Source of the DNA: Aliiroseovarius subalbicans
GTDB taxonomy: Bacteria > Pseudomonadota > Alphaproteobacteria > Rhodobacterales > Rhodobacteraceae
DNA length: 64,000 nucleotides
NCBI RefSeq assembly: GCF_022678625.1
Contig: NZ_JALBYQ010000001.1
Location: forward strand, 1,043,895-1,107,894
Reading direction: 5' to 3'
Made by a program: the position numbers and the translations under genes. The notes below the pieces were generated by a model, which was not told the origin of the DNA, ran no database searches, and saw nothing but the letters and a program-made list of their open reading frames with translations. Every line of letters begins with the position of its first letter. Positions within the stretch are counted from its first letter, which is position 1. Shown here piece by piece: positions 17,780 through 26,996 of the stretch.

Positions 17780-19051
17780 TTACCTCCCTGTTGGACTTCG
17801 GCCGAGCCTTGAGCTCGGCCTTTTTTTTTGCACCAACGCCAGCTGCCCCCGCAGAAAGGCTTGTTCCGACCGGACCTGCGTCAGGGATATGGCCCGTGCA
17901 TAGGCCAACTCGGCCTCACCCAAATGATCCAACCGCGCCAACAGCTCGGCACGCGCCGCGTGAAACGGCTGATAGGCTGACAGCGCATCCTCCAAATGGT
18001 CAACATCGGCCAGAGCTTGCCCTGCCCCGTCAACCTCGGCGCGGGCCAGCGCAAGGTTCAGGCGCACCACAGGTTCCGGGCTCATCCGTGCCAACAGGCG
18101 ATACAATGCGACGATCTGGCGCCAATCGGTTGCCGCAGCGCTGGCTGCCTCGCCGTGCAACGCCGCAATCGCCGCCTGCAATTGAAACCGCCCGACGCGC
18201 CCCTGCGCCAAAGCCCATTCCACCAGACCCCGCCCTTCCTCGATCGCAGCCCGATCCCATATGCCACGGTCCTGTGCCTTCAGCGGAACATACCCGCCCG
18301 TATCGTCCATCCGCGCCGCCCGGCGCGCATGAGTCAGCAGGATCAGCGCCAGCAGACCCGCCACTTCGGCGTCATCGGGGCACAATTGCCACATCAGCCG
18401 GGCCAGAAACAGCGCCTCTTCACACAGGTCCACCCTAAGCTGCGCGTCACCTTCGGTTGCGGCATAGCCCTCGTTGAAAATCAAGTAGATTACGGTCAGG
18501 ACGGACGAGACGCGCTCAGGCAGATTGGCATCATCCGGGATGGTGAACGGGATCGCGGCCGTTTGGATTTTCTTCCGGGCGCGGCTCAGACGTTGCGCCA
18601 TGGTGGCAGGTTTGTCCAAGAAGGCCCGCGCGATTTCGTCGGTCGTCAAACCACCCAATGTGCGCAGGGTCAGAGCCACACGTGTTTTGCGCTCCAGCGC
18701 CGGGTGGCAGCAAGTGAAGATAAGCCGCAACCGGTGGTCAGGAATGTCGTGCGGCACCGCCATCGCGTCATCCTCGCGTTCCAGCGCGGCAAGTTCGGCG
18801 GCATAAGCCCGGGACCGGGCGTCCCGGCGAAATCTGTCGATCGCCTTGCGTTGTGCAACCCGCAACAGCCAGGCCTGCGGATTGTCCGGCACACCGGAAC
18901 GGCCCCAGTGGATCAGGGCGGCTTCGACCGCGTCCTGCAAACAATCCTCGGCCAGTTGAAAGTCCCCCAACCGCGCAATCAGCGCGGCCATCAGACGCCC
19001 CCGATCCATCCGCAGGGTTGCTGCGACCAGATTGTTGTCGGGGGCGCCCAT
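17780..19051 (-). CDS. ECF42-type RNA polymerase sigma factor with C-terminal extension
   Basis: The 423-residue protein has sigma-70 regions 2 and 4 in the first ~180 residues (LGDFQLAEDCLQDAVEAAL; LRTLGGLTTDEIARAFLDKPATMAQRLSRARKKI) and then a long helical C-terminal domain typical of the ECF42 group. The adjacent upstream gene encodes a DGPF/YCII protein, the usual genetic partner of this sigma group. No anti-sigma factor is seen, as expected for ECF42. The last residues (KKRPSSRLGRSPTGR) are encoded by a run of nine A residues plus the terminator hairpin of the opposite strand, so the natural C-terminus may be shorter or frameshifted. Confidence 0.92.
   Translation of the reverse strand: MGAPDNNLVAATLRMDRGRLMAALIARLGDFQLAEDCLQDAVEAALIHWGRSGVPDNPQAWLLRVAQRKAIDRFRRDARSRAYAAELAALEREDDAMAVPHDIPDHRLRLIFTCCHPALERKTRVALTLRTLGGLTTDEIARAFLDKPATMAQRLSRARKKIQTAAIPFTIPDDANLPERVSSVLTVIYLIFNEGYAATEGDAQLRVDLCEEALFLARLMWQLCPDDAEVAGLLALILLTHARRAARMDDTGGYVPLKAQDRGIWDRAAIEEGRGLVEWALAQGRVGRFQLQAAIAALHGEAASAAATDWRQIVALYRLLARMSPEPVVRLNLALARAEVDGAGQALADVDHLEDALSAYQPFHAARAELLARLDHLGEAELAYARAISLTQVRSEQAFLRGQLALVQKKRPSSRLGRSPTGR
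17800..17829 (+). terminator. Strong rho-independent terminator overlapping sigma-factor 3' end
   Basis: GGCCGAGC and GCTCGGCC form a perfect 8-bp stem around CTTGA, followed by nine T residues on the plus strand. It terminates LysR-side transcription. It lies inside the last 18 codons of the opposing sigma-factor reading frame. Confidence 0.85.
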
Positions 19052-19054
19052 GTC

Positions 19055-19411
19055 TCAGCCCAAATCCATGACCGGGCGCACTTCGATCGTCCCTGTCTCG
19101 GCCACCGGGATCATCGCCGCATAGTGCAGTGCCTCGTCCAAGTCCTTGCAATCAAGGATATAGAAGCCCCCCAACTGCTCCTTGGTTTCGGCAAAGGGGC
19201 CGTCCATGGTCTCAGTCTTGCCGCCACGCACGCGCACCGAGGTTGCGGTCTCGACCGGCATCAGCGCTTCACCGCCGCCCATGATCCCGGCGTCGATATA
19301 GATTTGGGTCAGCTTCTCCCACGGCTCCATCATCGCCGCAAATTCCGGGGTGCCGGGGGTGGGGTCAGGCCGGGATACCGGCGCATCGTAGATCAAAGCC
19401 ATGTATTTCAT
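19055..19411 (-). CDS. YCII/DGPF-domain protein, ECF42 partner
   Basis: This 118-residue protein belongs to the YCII-related family. It shows the DGPFAETKEQLGGFYILD motif, which gives the DGPF family its name, and a C-terminal IEVRPVMD strand. It is translated from an ATG with AAAAGGAG upstream and lies three bases before the ECF42 sigma gene, the conserved arrangement for this sigma group. The DGPF protein is thought to be a regulator or client of the sigma factor; its biochemical activity is not established. Confidence 0.92.
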   Translation of the reverse strand: MKYMALIYDAPVSRPDPTPGTPEFAAMMEPWEKLTQIYIDAGIMGGGEALMPVETATSVRVRGGKTETMDGPFAETKEQLGGFYILDCKDLDEALHYAAMIPVAETGTIEVRPVMDLG

Positions 19412-19642
19412 GTCAGTCTCCTTTTCAGATCAGTCTAAGGCGCGTCTTCAAGCTCAGACAAGGGCCGCGCCGATGGGTTTGATTGGGTCTCAGTGCCCCA
19501 AGGACGATTGGCGAACACGAAAATCGACATCCCCCCGGCAAAATCGCTAAAAAATATCCACTGCGCGCGGCTTGTCACCTTTCCCCCAAGGCCCCGTTCC
19601 CCTAAAAGGCCCGCAATGGTTGCCAGAGGGGGATGCAAGATC

Positions 19643-21802
19643 ATGGACGAGCCGAAGATCACTGAGGACCTGATTGCTGCACACGGTCTGAGCCCGGATG
19701 AATACGCGCTGATCCTTGAGATCATCGGACGCGAGCCGACGTTCACAGAACTCGGCATCTTCTCGGCAATGTGGAACGAGCATTGTTCCTATAAGTCTTC
19801 GAAGAAATGGCTGCGCACCCTGCCCACCGAAGGCCCCCAGGTCATCTGTGGCCCCGGCGAAAACGCGGGCATCGTCGACATTGGCGACGGGCAATGCGTG
19901 GTGTTCAAGATGGAAAGCCACAACCACCCGTCTTATATCGAGCCCTATCAGGGTGCGGCGACCGGCGTTGGTGGCATCTTGCGTGACGTATTTACAATGG
20001 GCGCGCGGCCGATTGCGGCGATGAACTCACTATCGTTTGGTGAAATCGACCACCCCAAGACGCGCACGCTGGTCAACGGTGTGGTGGAAGGCATCGGCGG
20101 CTATGGCAATTGTTTCGGCGTGCCGAACGTGGGAGGCGAAGTGCGCTTCCACCCGGCCTACAACGGCAACTGCCTGGTCAACGCCTTCGCGGCAGGCCTC
20201 GCGGATACCGACAAGATCTTCTACTCCGCCGCCTCGGGCATCGGCATGCCGGTCGTCTATCTCGGTGCCAAGACAGGCCGCGACGGGGTTGGCGGGGCCA
20301 CGATGGCGTCAGCTGAGTTCGACGACACGATCGAAGAAAAACGCCCCACGGTGCAGGTCGGTGACCCGTTCACCGAAAAGCGCCTGATGGAAGCGACGCT
20401 GGAGCTGATGAAGACCGGCGCGGTGATCTCGATCCAGGACATGGGGGCCGCGGGCCTGACCTGTTCGGCCGTCGAAATGGGCGACAAGGGCGGGCTGGGC
20501 GTGAAGCTCAATCTTGATGCCGTGCCGCAGCGCGAAGAGCACATGACGGCCTATGAGATGATGCTGTCGGAAAGCCAGGAGCGCATGCTCATGGTGCTGA
20601 ACCCCGAACTTGAGGCCGAGGCCCGCGCGGTGTTCGAGAAATGGGACCTGGATTTCGCCATCGTCGGCGAAACCATCGCCGAGGACCGGTTCCTGATCCT
20701 GCATGGCAACGAGGTGAAAGCCGACCTGCCGCTGGCCACCCTGTCGGGCTCGGCCCCGGAATATGACCGCCCCTGGGTGGAAACGCCCGCCGCCGAGCCG
20801 CTGGCCGACGTGCCGCAGATCGACCCGATCGACGGGCTGCGGGCGCTGGTCACCTCACCCAACTATGCCGCCAAGCAGTGGGTCTATGAACAATACGACC
20901 ACATGGTCATGGCCGACACCGTGCGCGCGCCCGGTCTGGGCGCCGGCGTCGTGCGGGTGCATGGCACCGACAAGGCGCTGGCCTTCACCTCGGACGTGAC
21001 GCCGCGCTATGTCAAAGCCAACCCGGTTGAAGGCGGCAAACAGGCGGTGGCCGAAGCCTACCGCAACCTGACCTCGGTCGGGGCGAAACCGCTGGCCACC
21101 ACCGACAACCTGAATTTCGGCAACCCCGAAAAGCCCGAGATCATGGGCCAGTTCGTCGGCGCCATCAAAGGCATCGGCGAAGCGGTCGCGGCGCTGGACG
21201 TGCCGATCGTGTCGGGCAACGTTTCGCTGTACAACGAAACCGACGGCACCGGCATCCTGCCCACCCCGACAATCGGCGCGGTGGGGCTTCTGGACAGCCT
21301 CGACGATCTGATCGGCGGCATCGCCCGCGACGGCCACGTCGCGATGGTGATTGGCGAGACCGAAGGCCACCTGGGCCAATCCGCCCTGCTGGCCGAAGTG
21401 TTCAACCGCGAAGAAGGCGACGCGCCGCACGTGGATCTGGACGCCGAGAAGAAGCACGGCGATTTCGTGCGAGACAACCGCACGCTGATCAAGGCCTGTT
21501 CGGACCTGTCCGATGGCGGTCTGGCGCTGGCGGCCTTCGAGATGGCCGAAGCCTCAGACGTCGGCGTCACGCTGGACGCAGACGACACGCCGACGCTGTT
21601 TGGCGAAGATCAGGCGCGTTATCTGGTCGCCTGCAACTTTGACGAAGCCGAGGCGCTGATGGTCGCCGCTGGTCAGGCCGGCGTGCCCATCACCACCGTG
21701 GGTCGCTTCACCGGTGATATGGTGCGCATGGGCAGCTCCGAGGCGCCGCTGAGCGAGTTGGCACATGCCTTCCGCACCGGTTTTGACGCCGCCCACCGCT
21801 GA
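19643..21802 (+). CDS. purL: Phosphoribosylformylglycinamidine synthase subunit PurL
   Basis: PurL converts FGAR to FGAM in purine synthesis, together with PurQ and PurS, in the cytoplasm. The 719-residue protein is the short PurL of the three-subunit system. Family motifs include [21 protein letters not shown] near the N-terminus, the metal/substrate segment [24 protein letters not shown], and [11 protein letters not shown] in the second half. I chose the ATG at 19643, preceded by AGAGGGGG, over an upstream frame extension that lacks a ribosome binding site. The next gene overlaps the stop by one base. Confidence 0.98.
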   Translation: MDEPKITEDLIAAHGLSPDEYALILEIIGREPTFTELGIFSAMWNEHCSYKSSKKWLRTLPTEGPQVICGPGENAGIVDIGDGQCVVFKMESHNHPSYIEPYQGAATGVGGILRDVFTMGARPIAAMNSLSFGEIDHPKTRTLVNGVVEGIGGYGNCFGVPNVGGEVRFHPAYNGNCLVNAFAAGLADTDKIFYSAASGIGMPVVYLGAKTGRDGVGGATMASAEFDDTIEEKRPTVQVGDPFTEKRLMEATLELMKTGAVISIQDMGAAGLTCSAVEMGDKGGLGVKLNLDAVPQREEHMTAYEMMLSESQERMLMVLNPELEAEARAVFEKWDLDFAIVGETIAEDRFLILHGNEVKADLPLATLSGSAPEYDRPWVETPAAEPLADVPQIDPIDGLRALVTSPNYAAKQWVYEQYDHMVMADTVRAPGLGAGVVRVHGTDKALAFTSDVTPRYVKANPVEGGKQAVAEAYRNLTSVGAKPLATTDNLNFGNPEKPEIMGQFVGAIKGIGEAVAALDVPIVSGNVSLYNETDGTGILPTPTIGAVGLLDSLDDLIGGIARDGHVAMVIGETEGHLGQSALLAEVFNREEGDAPHVDLDAEKKHGDFVRDNRTLIKACSDLSDGGLALAAFEMAEASDVGVTLDADDTPTLFGEDQARYLVACNFDEAEALMVAAGQAGVPITTVGRFTGDMVRMGSSEAPLSELAHAFRTGFDAAHR

Positions 21803-22335
21803 TGGCGCGCCTGCCCGCCCCCGCTGGGCTTGAGGATCTCAAGCCCGATTGCGGCGCCTGTGCGGCGCTGTGCTGTGTCGCGCCTGCGTTTGACAAAGGC
21901 GAGGATTTCGCCCTGAACAAACCCGCGCTGACGCCGTGCCGCCACCTGTCGGATGGCAACCTGTGCAAAATCCATGAAAACCTGGTCGACCTCGGATTTC
22001 CGGCCTGCGAAAGCTTCGATTGCCTGGGGGCCGGGCAATACGTGACGCAAAACCTCTATGGCCGCGACACCTGGCGCACAACGCCCGAACTTTTGCCCGA
22101 AATGGCCGAGGCCTTTCGCACCCTGCGGCGCATTCACGAAGCCCTGCAACAGATGTTCATGGCACAAGCCCTGCCCCTGTCCCCCACGCAAGAAGCCGCG
22201 CGACAGGCCACTATCGCCGCCCTTACGCCGACATCCGGCTGGACCGCAAACACCCTGGCCCAGGCCGAAACCGACGGTATCTTTGCCAACGTGCGCGAAA
22301 CGCTGGCAGGCTTTCGCAGCGCGGTCAGCCGCTAG
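21802..22335 (+). CDS. Cys-rich YkgJ-like protein
   Basis: This 177-residue protein has a cluster of cysteines at 17, 20, 24 and 25 (DCGACAALCC) and again at 46, 55, 69 and 74, resembling the YkgJ/UPF0153 family pattern of putative zinc- or iron-binding cysteines. The rest is helical and unremarkable. The ATG overlaps the purL stop (TGATG), so it is probably co-translated with purL. The function is not known. Its neighbours downstream, bolA and grxD, belong to iron-sulfur trafficking, which fits a metal-related role, but that is inference. Confidence 0.75.
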   Translation: MARLPAPAGLEDLKPDCGACAALCCVAPAFDKGEDFALNKPALTPCRHLSDGNLCKIHENLVDLGFPACESFDCLGAGQYVTQNLYGRDTWRTTPELLPEMAEAFRTLRRIHEALQQMFMAQALPLSPTQEAARQATIAALTPTSGWTANTLAQAETDGIFANVRETLAGFRSAVSR

Positions 22336-22398
22336 CCCCTTGCGGGCAACAAACCCCGGACCTAGATTGAACACCGAACAGGACAAGGACGACACCGC

Positions 22399-22635
22399 AT
22401 GGCCATGCAAGCCCAAAGCATCGAAGACCTGATCCGCGCGGGCTTTCCCGACGCAAAGATCACCATCACCGACCTTGCTGGTGACGGCAACCATTGGGCC
22501 GCCGAGGTGATCGACGAAAGCTTCCGCGGCATGAACCGTGTGCAACAACAACGCGCCGTGAATGCCACCGTTAAACCCCAGATCGACAGCGGCGAATTGC
22601 ACGCGCTGGCCTTGACCACCAAGGCGCCTGAGTAA
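22399..22635 (+). CDS. bolA: BolA-family protein
   Basis: BolA-type proteins form [2Fe-2S]-bridged complexes with monothiol glutaredoxins. The 78-residue protein has the typical compact class II-like fold: ITITDLAGDGNHWAAEVIDE with the conserved His, then FRGMNRVQQQRAVNATV. It starts at an ATG after GGACAAGGACGACACCGC. The grxD gene lies about 250 bases downstream on the same strand, separated only by a small membrane-protein gene, supporting a BolA-Grx4 partnership. Confidence 0.95.
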   Translation: MAMQAQSIEDLIRAGFPDAKITITDLAGDGNHWAAEVIDESFRGMNRVQQQRAVNATVKPQIDSGELHALALTTKAPE

Positions 22636-22638
22636 GCG

Positions 22639-22878
22639 ATGGGCTGGGGCTTGGTTTTCACGCTGGCATCTCTGCCGATCATCGTCGCGATGATCATCTA
22701 TGCTTTGTGGAACAGGCCGCAGAAGAACGGCCCGAAACAGACACGCGGCACAACCCCGTCCCAAAATGGCGTGATCGCTGGGGGCGGAATAGATGGAGGT
22801 CGAGGTGGCCATAACCACTATGTCGTCATCCCACGTGACCCACAGGAATACACCCGGGTAATGACCCCGAAGAAATGA
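22639..22878 (+). CDS. Small single-helix membrane protein between bolA and grxD
   Basis: I do not recognise this 79-residue protein. It has one N-terminal transmembrane helix (LVFTLASLPIIVAMIIYALW), a short basic linker, a Gly-rich segment (GVIAGGGIDGGRGGHNH) and a C-terminal tail ending in Lys residues. It begins three bases after bolA and ends ten bases before grxD, so it is almost certainly in the same operon. It has no cysteines, so it is unlikely to hold a cluster itself. Confidence 0.65.
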   Translation: MGWGLVFTLASLPIIVAMIIYALWNRPQKNGPKQTRGTTPSQNGVIAGGGIDGGRGGHNHYVVIPRDPQEYTRVMTPKK

Positions 22879-22888
22879 GGAAACCCAA

Positions 22889-23251
22889 ATGACCGACGCA
22901 AAAACCCAGATCGACGAAACCGTCAAAGCCAACGATGTCGTGCTTTACATGAAAGGCACCAAGGACGCGCCGCAATGCGGGTTCTCGTCCCGCGTGGCCG
23001 GTGTGCTGAACTTCATGGGCGTTGAGTTCGCCGATGTGAACGTGCTGGCCGATGAAGCCATCCGCAATGGCATCAAGGAATATTCCGACTGGCCGACCAT
23101 CCCGCAGCTATACGTGAAGGGTGAATTCGTCGGCGGCTGCGACATCATCACCGAGATGACCCTGTCGGGCGAACTGGACACGCTGTTTGAGGAAAACAAC
23201 GTGACCTATTCCAAGGATGCCGCCGAAAAGATCCGCGAAGCGAACGCCTAA
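22889..23251 (+). CDS. grxD: Monothiol glutaredoxin Grx4
   Basis: The protein carries or transfers [2Fe-2S] clusters together with BolA. The 120-residue chain has the CGFS active site (PQCGFSSRV), the following cis-Pro region (WPTIPQLYVKGEFVGGCDI) and the C-terminal helix of the Grx4 class. The ATG is preceded by AATGAGGAAACCCAA. It is the last gene of the purL-bolA-grxD run and is followed by a strong terminator. Confidence 0.97.
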   Translation: MTDAKTQIDETVKANDVVLYMKGTKDAPQCGFSSRVAGVLNFMGVEFADVNVLADEAIRNGIKEYSDWPTIPQLYVKGEFVGGCDIITEMTLSGELDTLFEENNVTYSKDAAEKIREANA

Positions 23252-23270
23252 CTCCTTCGTATAGAATAAA

Positions 23271-23305
23271 AAACCCCGCCAGGCGCGATCCTGGCGGGGT
23301 TTTTC
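23271..23305. terminator. Bidirectional rho-independent terminator between grxD and zapA
   Basis: AAACCCCGCCAGG and CCTGGCGGGGTTT form a 13-bp perfect stem around a 6-base loop, with T-rich tracts on both strands. It serves the convergent grxD and zapA transcripts. Confidence 0.9.
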
Positions 23306-23390
23306 ACGTCTTGTCACAGGCACCAATCCCGAGCGGGGCCACGCCCCGTGAGAAAACAAGCGTCGCGTCAGCGACCCAATTTGACAGCCC

Positions 23391-23786
23391 TCACCTGGCG
23401 GCCTTTTCCTCGACCTGGGCGGCCACGGCCTCGGCGCGGGCGGCAAGCTCGGCAAGTGTGTCGGTCACCACGTCGGGGATCACCGGCACTTCGACCTTTT
23501 CAGGCTCAGGCGCAGGGGCGGCCTTCAATGCCTCGATCTCGGCCGTCAGATCGGCCAGCTGCTTTTCGGCCACCTTCAGCTTGTCGTCCAGCCCGGCGGT
23601 CTTGTCAGCCAGCATCAGCCCGGACATCAACAACATGCGCGGCTCGGTCAAATGGGCGATCTGACTGGTCAGCACCGAGGCTTCCGCGTCCAACATCGCG
23701 GCGGCGGATTTCAGGAAATGCTCTTCGCCTTCCTGGCAGGCGACCTCGAAATCGCGGCCCCCGATGGTGATTTTCACGTCAGGCAT
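23391..23786 (-). CDS. zapA: Cell division protein ZapA
   Basis: ZapA cross-links FtsZ filaments at the division ring. The 131-residue protein has the ZapA N-terminal fold (VKITIGGRDFEVACQEGEEHFLKSAAAMLDAEA) and a long coiled coil behind it. The ATG at 23786 overlaps the end of the upstream coiled-coil gene by 8 bp, so the pair is translationally coupled. Its tail is Ala/Glu/Pro-rich and probably flexible. Confidence 0.88.
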   Translation of the reverse strand: MPDVKITIGGRDFEVACQEGEEHFLKSAAAMLDAEASVLTSQIAHLTEPRMLLMSGLMLADKTAGLDDKLKVAEKQLADLTAEIEALKAAPAPEPEKVEVPVIPDVVTDTLAELAARAEAVAAQVEEKAAR

Positions 23787-24279
23787 CGGCGGCCTCCTTC
23801 TCCATCGCGTCGACCAGCGGCCCAAGCTCGCCCAGCACCGCATCCAGTTCCGCCCGATCAGCGGCCTGGGCCGCGCGCAGGGCTTCCAACTCGGCCATCA
23901 TCGACTTGTTCACCAGGTGCGGTTCAGCCACACCCGCGCTGATCGCGTTGCGCAGCGCGTCGTTGTTGGACCGCAGATCGGCGTTGACCTTGCGCAGCTT
24001 CGCGGTGCCGGCTTCTTCTTCTTCCAACATCTCGCGCAGGCGCTCGACCTCTTCGGCCAGCGTGTCGACCGTGTTGTCCTGACGATCTTTGATCGCTTTC
24101 ACGCGCTCTTCCAGTTGGGCGTTCGCAGTGCGCTCTTCTTCCAGCTCTGCGGTCAGACGCGCCACCTCCGAGCCGTCGCTTTCCGTTGCGGCGGCCGGTT
24201 TGCCCAGCGCCTCCAGACCGGTTCCAATCCGGTCCAATGCGGCCGTGATCCGGCCTTCAAGTTCGGCAATCTCGCTCAT
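23779..24279 (-). CDS. Coiled-coil protein upstream of zapA
   Basis: This 166-residue protein is almost entirely heptad-like helix: MSEIAELEGRITAALDRIG, then long runs of E, A, L, K and R with a segment ARLTAELEEERTANAQLEER. I do not recognise a named family. It overlaps zapA by 8 bp, which suggests a division-related partner such as an additional Z-ring organising coiled coil. The start is the ATG at 24279; upstream sequence lies in the gap toward transketolase. Confidence 0.65.
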   Translation of the reverse strand: MSEIAELEGRITAALDRIGTGLEALGKPAAATESDGSEVARLTAELEEERTANAQLEERVKAIKDRQDNTVDTLAEEVERLREMLEEEEAGTAKLRKVNADLRSNNDALRNAISAGVAEPHLVNKSMMAELEALRAAQAADRAELDAVLGELGPLVDAMEKEAADA

Positions 24280-24478
24280 GTCCTGCCCTGTTTTCTCGCC
24301 TAAGTCACTTGCCCCGCGCGCACGAATCGCACCCATTCGGGGTCATGAGACAAGTTTAACCCCTTGTTGCGGGAAATGCGCCCCCTTTGCTTCCAAGCAC
24401 TTGGCGCTTGTGCTTGATCTTCGCGGCGCGACTGCTAAGACGCTTTGAACCCCCGTTTCCAGCCAAAGGATCAGCACC

Positions 24479-26500
24479 GTGGACATCGCAACCCTTCGCA
24501 AAGACCACCCCGACCACTGGATGCGCGCCGCTGCCATCCGCGCGCTGACGCTGGATGCCGTCGCCGCCGCCAATTCCGGTCACTCCGGCATGCCAATGGG
24601 CATGGCCGATGTCGCGACCGTTTTGTTCGAAAAGCACCTGAAGTTCGACCCCAAGGCGCCGCGTTGGGCGGACCGTGACCGGTTCATCCTGTCGGCGGGC
24701 CACGGCTCGATGCTGATCTATTCGCTGCTGTATCTCACCGGCTACGAAGACGTGACGCTGGACCAGATCAAGAACTTCCGCCAGTGGGGCGCGATCACCG
24801 CCGGGCACCCGGAATACGGCCATGTCTCGGGCGTAGAGACCACCACCGGGCCGCTGGGACAGGGCATCGCCAACGCCGTGGGCTTCGCCATGGCCGAGGA
24901 AATCCAGCGCGCGCGCTATGGCAAGAAGATCGTCGACCACCACACCTATGTGATCGCCGGTGACGGCTGCCTGATGGAAGGCATCAGCCAGGAAGCGATC
25001 GGCCTTGCCGGGCGCCATGAGCTGTCGAAGCTGATCGTCTTCTGGGACAACAACGATATCACCATCGACGGCAAGGTATCGCTGTCGGATCGCACAAACC
25101 AGGTGAAGCGCTTCCAGGCTTCGGGCTGGCATGTGCAGGAAATCGACGGCCACGATCCCGTTGCCATCGATGCCGCCATCACCAAGGCGAAATCGACCGG
25201 CAAACCGTCGATGATCGCCTGCAAGACGCATATCGCCCTGGGCCACGCGGCGCAGGACACTTCGAAAGGCCACGGCGCGCTGACCGATGCGGATCAGATG
25301 AAAGCGGCGAAAGAAGGCTATGGCTGGACCACCGGCCCGTTCACGGTGCCTGCGGACGTGAAAGCCCAGTGGGAGGCCATGGGCGGTCGCGGCGCCAAGG
25401 CGCGCGGCGAATGGAACACGCGCTTTGCTTCGATTTCCGAGCGCAAACAGGCCGAGTTCAACCGTGCCTATGCCGGTGACGCGCCCAAGCGCCTGTCTGC
25501 CGTCGTGCGCGCGCTGAAAAAGCAGATCAGCGAGGAGCAGCCCAAGGTGGCAACGCGTAAGTCGTCCGAAATGGCGCTTGAGGTCATCAACCCGATCATG
25601 GGGGAAACCGTCGGCGGCTCGGCCGACCTGACCGGATCGAACAACACCAAGACCGGCGACATGGGTGTGTTTGACACCGACAACCGCAAGGGCCGCTATA
25701 TCTATTGGGGCATTCGTGAACACGGCATGGCTGCGGCGATGAACGGCATGGCGCTGCATGGCGGCATTCGCCCCTATGGCGGCACGTTCTTTGTCTTCAC
25801 CGACTATGCCCGCCCTTCGATGCGTCTGGCGGCTCTGATGGGCATCCCGACGGTGTTCGTCATGACCCATGACAGCATTGGCGTGGGCGAAGACGGCCCG
25901 ACGCACCAGCCGGTCGAGCATCTGGCAATCTGCCGCGCGACGCCGAATTCCTATACCTTCCGCCCCGCCGACACGGTGGAAACGGCGGAAGCCTGGGAAA
26001 TCGCGCTGACCTCGAAGGACAAGCCGTCGGTTCTGGCGCTGACCCGCCAGGGCCTGCCCACGGTGCGGACCGAGCACAAGAACAAGAACCTTGTCGCCCA
26101 GGGCGGTTACGTGCTGGCCGAGGCCGAGGGCAAGCGTCAGGCGATCCTGATCGCCACCGGCTCCGAGGTCGAGCTGGCGCTGAAGGCGCGTGACATCCTG
26201 CAGGACGCCGGGATCGGCACCCGCGTCGTGTCGATGCCCTGCATGGAGCTGTTTGCCGAGCAGGACGAGACCTATCGCCGCCGGGTTCTGCCCGCCGGTC
26301 CAGTCCGTGTCGGCATCGAAGCCGCGGTGCGCAATGGCGGTTGGGACAAGCTGCTGTTGGGCGAACGTGGGCGCGAAGCGAAACAGGCGTTTGTCGGCAT
26401 GGACAGCTTCGGCGCCTCGGCCCCGGCTGGCACTTTGTTCGAAAAATTCGGCATCACCGCCGAAAACGTCACCGCCAAGGTGCGCGAACTTCTGGGCTGA
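24479..26500 (+). CDS. tkt: Transketolase
   Basis: Transketolase exchanges two-carbon ketol units in the pentose phosphate pathway and Calvin-type cycles. The 673-residue protein has the TPP-binding motif region [13 protein letters not shown] ... [11 protein letters not shown] and the C-terminal pyrimidine domain ([24 protein letters not shown]). It opens with a GTG start at 24479 behind an AAAGGA ribosome binding site; no better ATG is in frame upstream. The terminator after it shares its stem with that after grxD. No other pentose phosphate genes are adjacent. Confidence 0.97.
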   Translation: MDIATLRKDHPDHWMRAAAIRALTLDAVAAANSGHSGMPMGMADVATVLFEKHLKFDPKAPRWADRDRFILSAGHGSMLIYSLLYLTGYEDVTLDQIKNFRQWGAITAGHPEYGHVSGVETTTGPLGQGIANAVGFAMAEEIQRARYGKKIVDHHTYVIAGDGCLMEGISQEAIGLAGRHELSKLIVFWDNNDITIDGKVSLSDRTNQVKRFQASGWHVQEIDGHDPVAIDAAITKAKSTGKPSMIACKTHIALGHAAQDTSKGHGALTDADQMKAAKEGYGWTTGPFTVPADVKAQWEAMGGRGAKARGEWNTRFASISERKQAEFNRAYAGDAPKRLSAVVRALKKQISEEQPKVATRKSSEMALEVINPIMGETVGGSADLTGSNNTKTGDMGVFDTDNRKGRYIYWGIREHGMAAAMNGMALHGGIRPYGGTFFVFTDYARPSMRLAALMGIPTVFVMTHDSIGVGEDGPTHQPVEHLAICRATPNSYTFRPADTVETAEAWEIALTSKDKPSVLALTRQGLPTVRTEHKNKNLVAQGGYVLAEAEGKRQAILIATGSEVELALKARDILQDAGIGTRVVSMPCMELFAEQDETYRRRVLPAGPVRVGIEAAVRNGGWDKLLLGERGREAKQAFVGMDSFGASAPAGTLFEKFGITAENVTAKVRELLG

Positions 26501-26523
26501 CGCGCCCCACCTTAAGCAAAATC

Positions 26524-26557
26524 AAACCCCGCCAGGCAGCTGTCTGGCGGGGTTTTT
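26524..26557. terminator. Rho-independent terminator after tkt
   Basis: AAACCCCGCCAG and CTGGCGGGGTTT form a 12-bp stem around an 8-base loop, then T residues. The stem is identical to the one after grxD apart from its innermost pair. Confidence 0.88.
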
Positions 26558-26581
26558 CATGCGTGGGCACCTGCCGCGTGG

Positions 26582-26995
26582 TCAGATCGCCGACAGCAGC
26601 GCCGCCCAGTTCGTCAAAAGTAACAGCGCCAGCGGGACAAGCGCCAGAAGGGTAAAGAGAATGCGGACGAACACCCGTTCGGCCCGCGTGTCCACAACCG
26701 GGAAGGTCGCGGTGCGCCCCAGACGCTTGTTGGCCAGACCACGCCAGATCAGGCTGACCCAGTTGGCGACATACGCGACGAGGGCAAGCTGAATTCCAAA
26801 CCGGCCACCCATCCATTCACGCCCCCATTGCTGCACACCGATCACCCAGATCACCAGCATGATCAGGATTGCGCTGGCCAACAAAGCAAGAGCCGTGGGG
26901 CGATGACGACGGGACTGGACAGCCGCCAGCCCCAGTAGGACAAACGGCCCGCCGATGGCCCACAGACCAAATACGATCAGGGCCGGAAGGAACAT
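26582..26995 (-). CDS. Multi-helix membrane protein of unknown function
   Basis: I do not recognise this 137-residue protein. It has about four hydrophobic helices, beginning with MFLPALIVFGLWAIGGPFVLL and ending LALVPLALLLLTNWAALLSAI, with a short basic loop after the second (QSRRHRP) and another in the middle (NKRLGRTA). It lies one base downstream of the DUF808 gene on the same strand and is likely co-transcribed with it. The convergent neighbour is tkt. Confidence 0.65.
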   Translation of the reverse strand: MFLPALIVFGLWAIGGPFVLLGLAAVQSRRHRPTALALLASAILIMLVIWVIGVQQWGREWMGGRFGIQLALVAYVANWVSLIWRGLANKRLGRTATFPVVDTRAERVFVRILFTLLALVPLALLLLTNWAALLSAI

Positions 26996-26996
26996 G

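Noticed and set aside
23252..23390. Possible 6S RNA downstream of zapA on the minus strand, where ssrS is often found in alphaproteobacteria.
   Set aside because: Two short GC-rich hairpins and the shared terminator are present, but I could not pair the two ends into the long closing stem or recognise the central bubble. A covariance-model search for 6S RNA is needed to decide.
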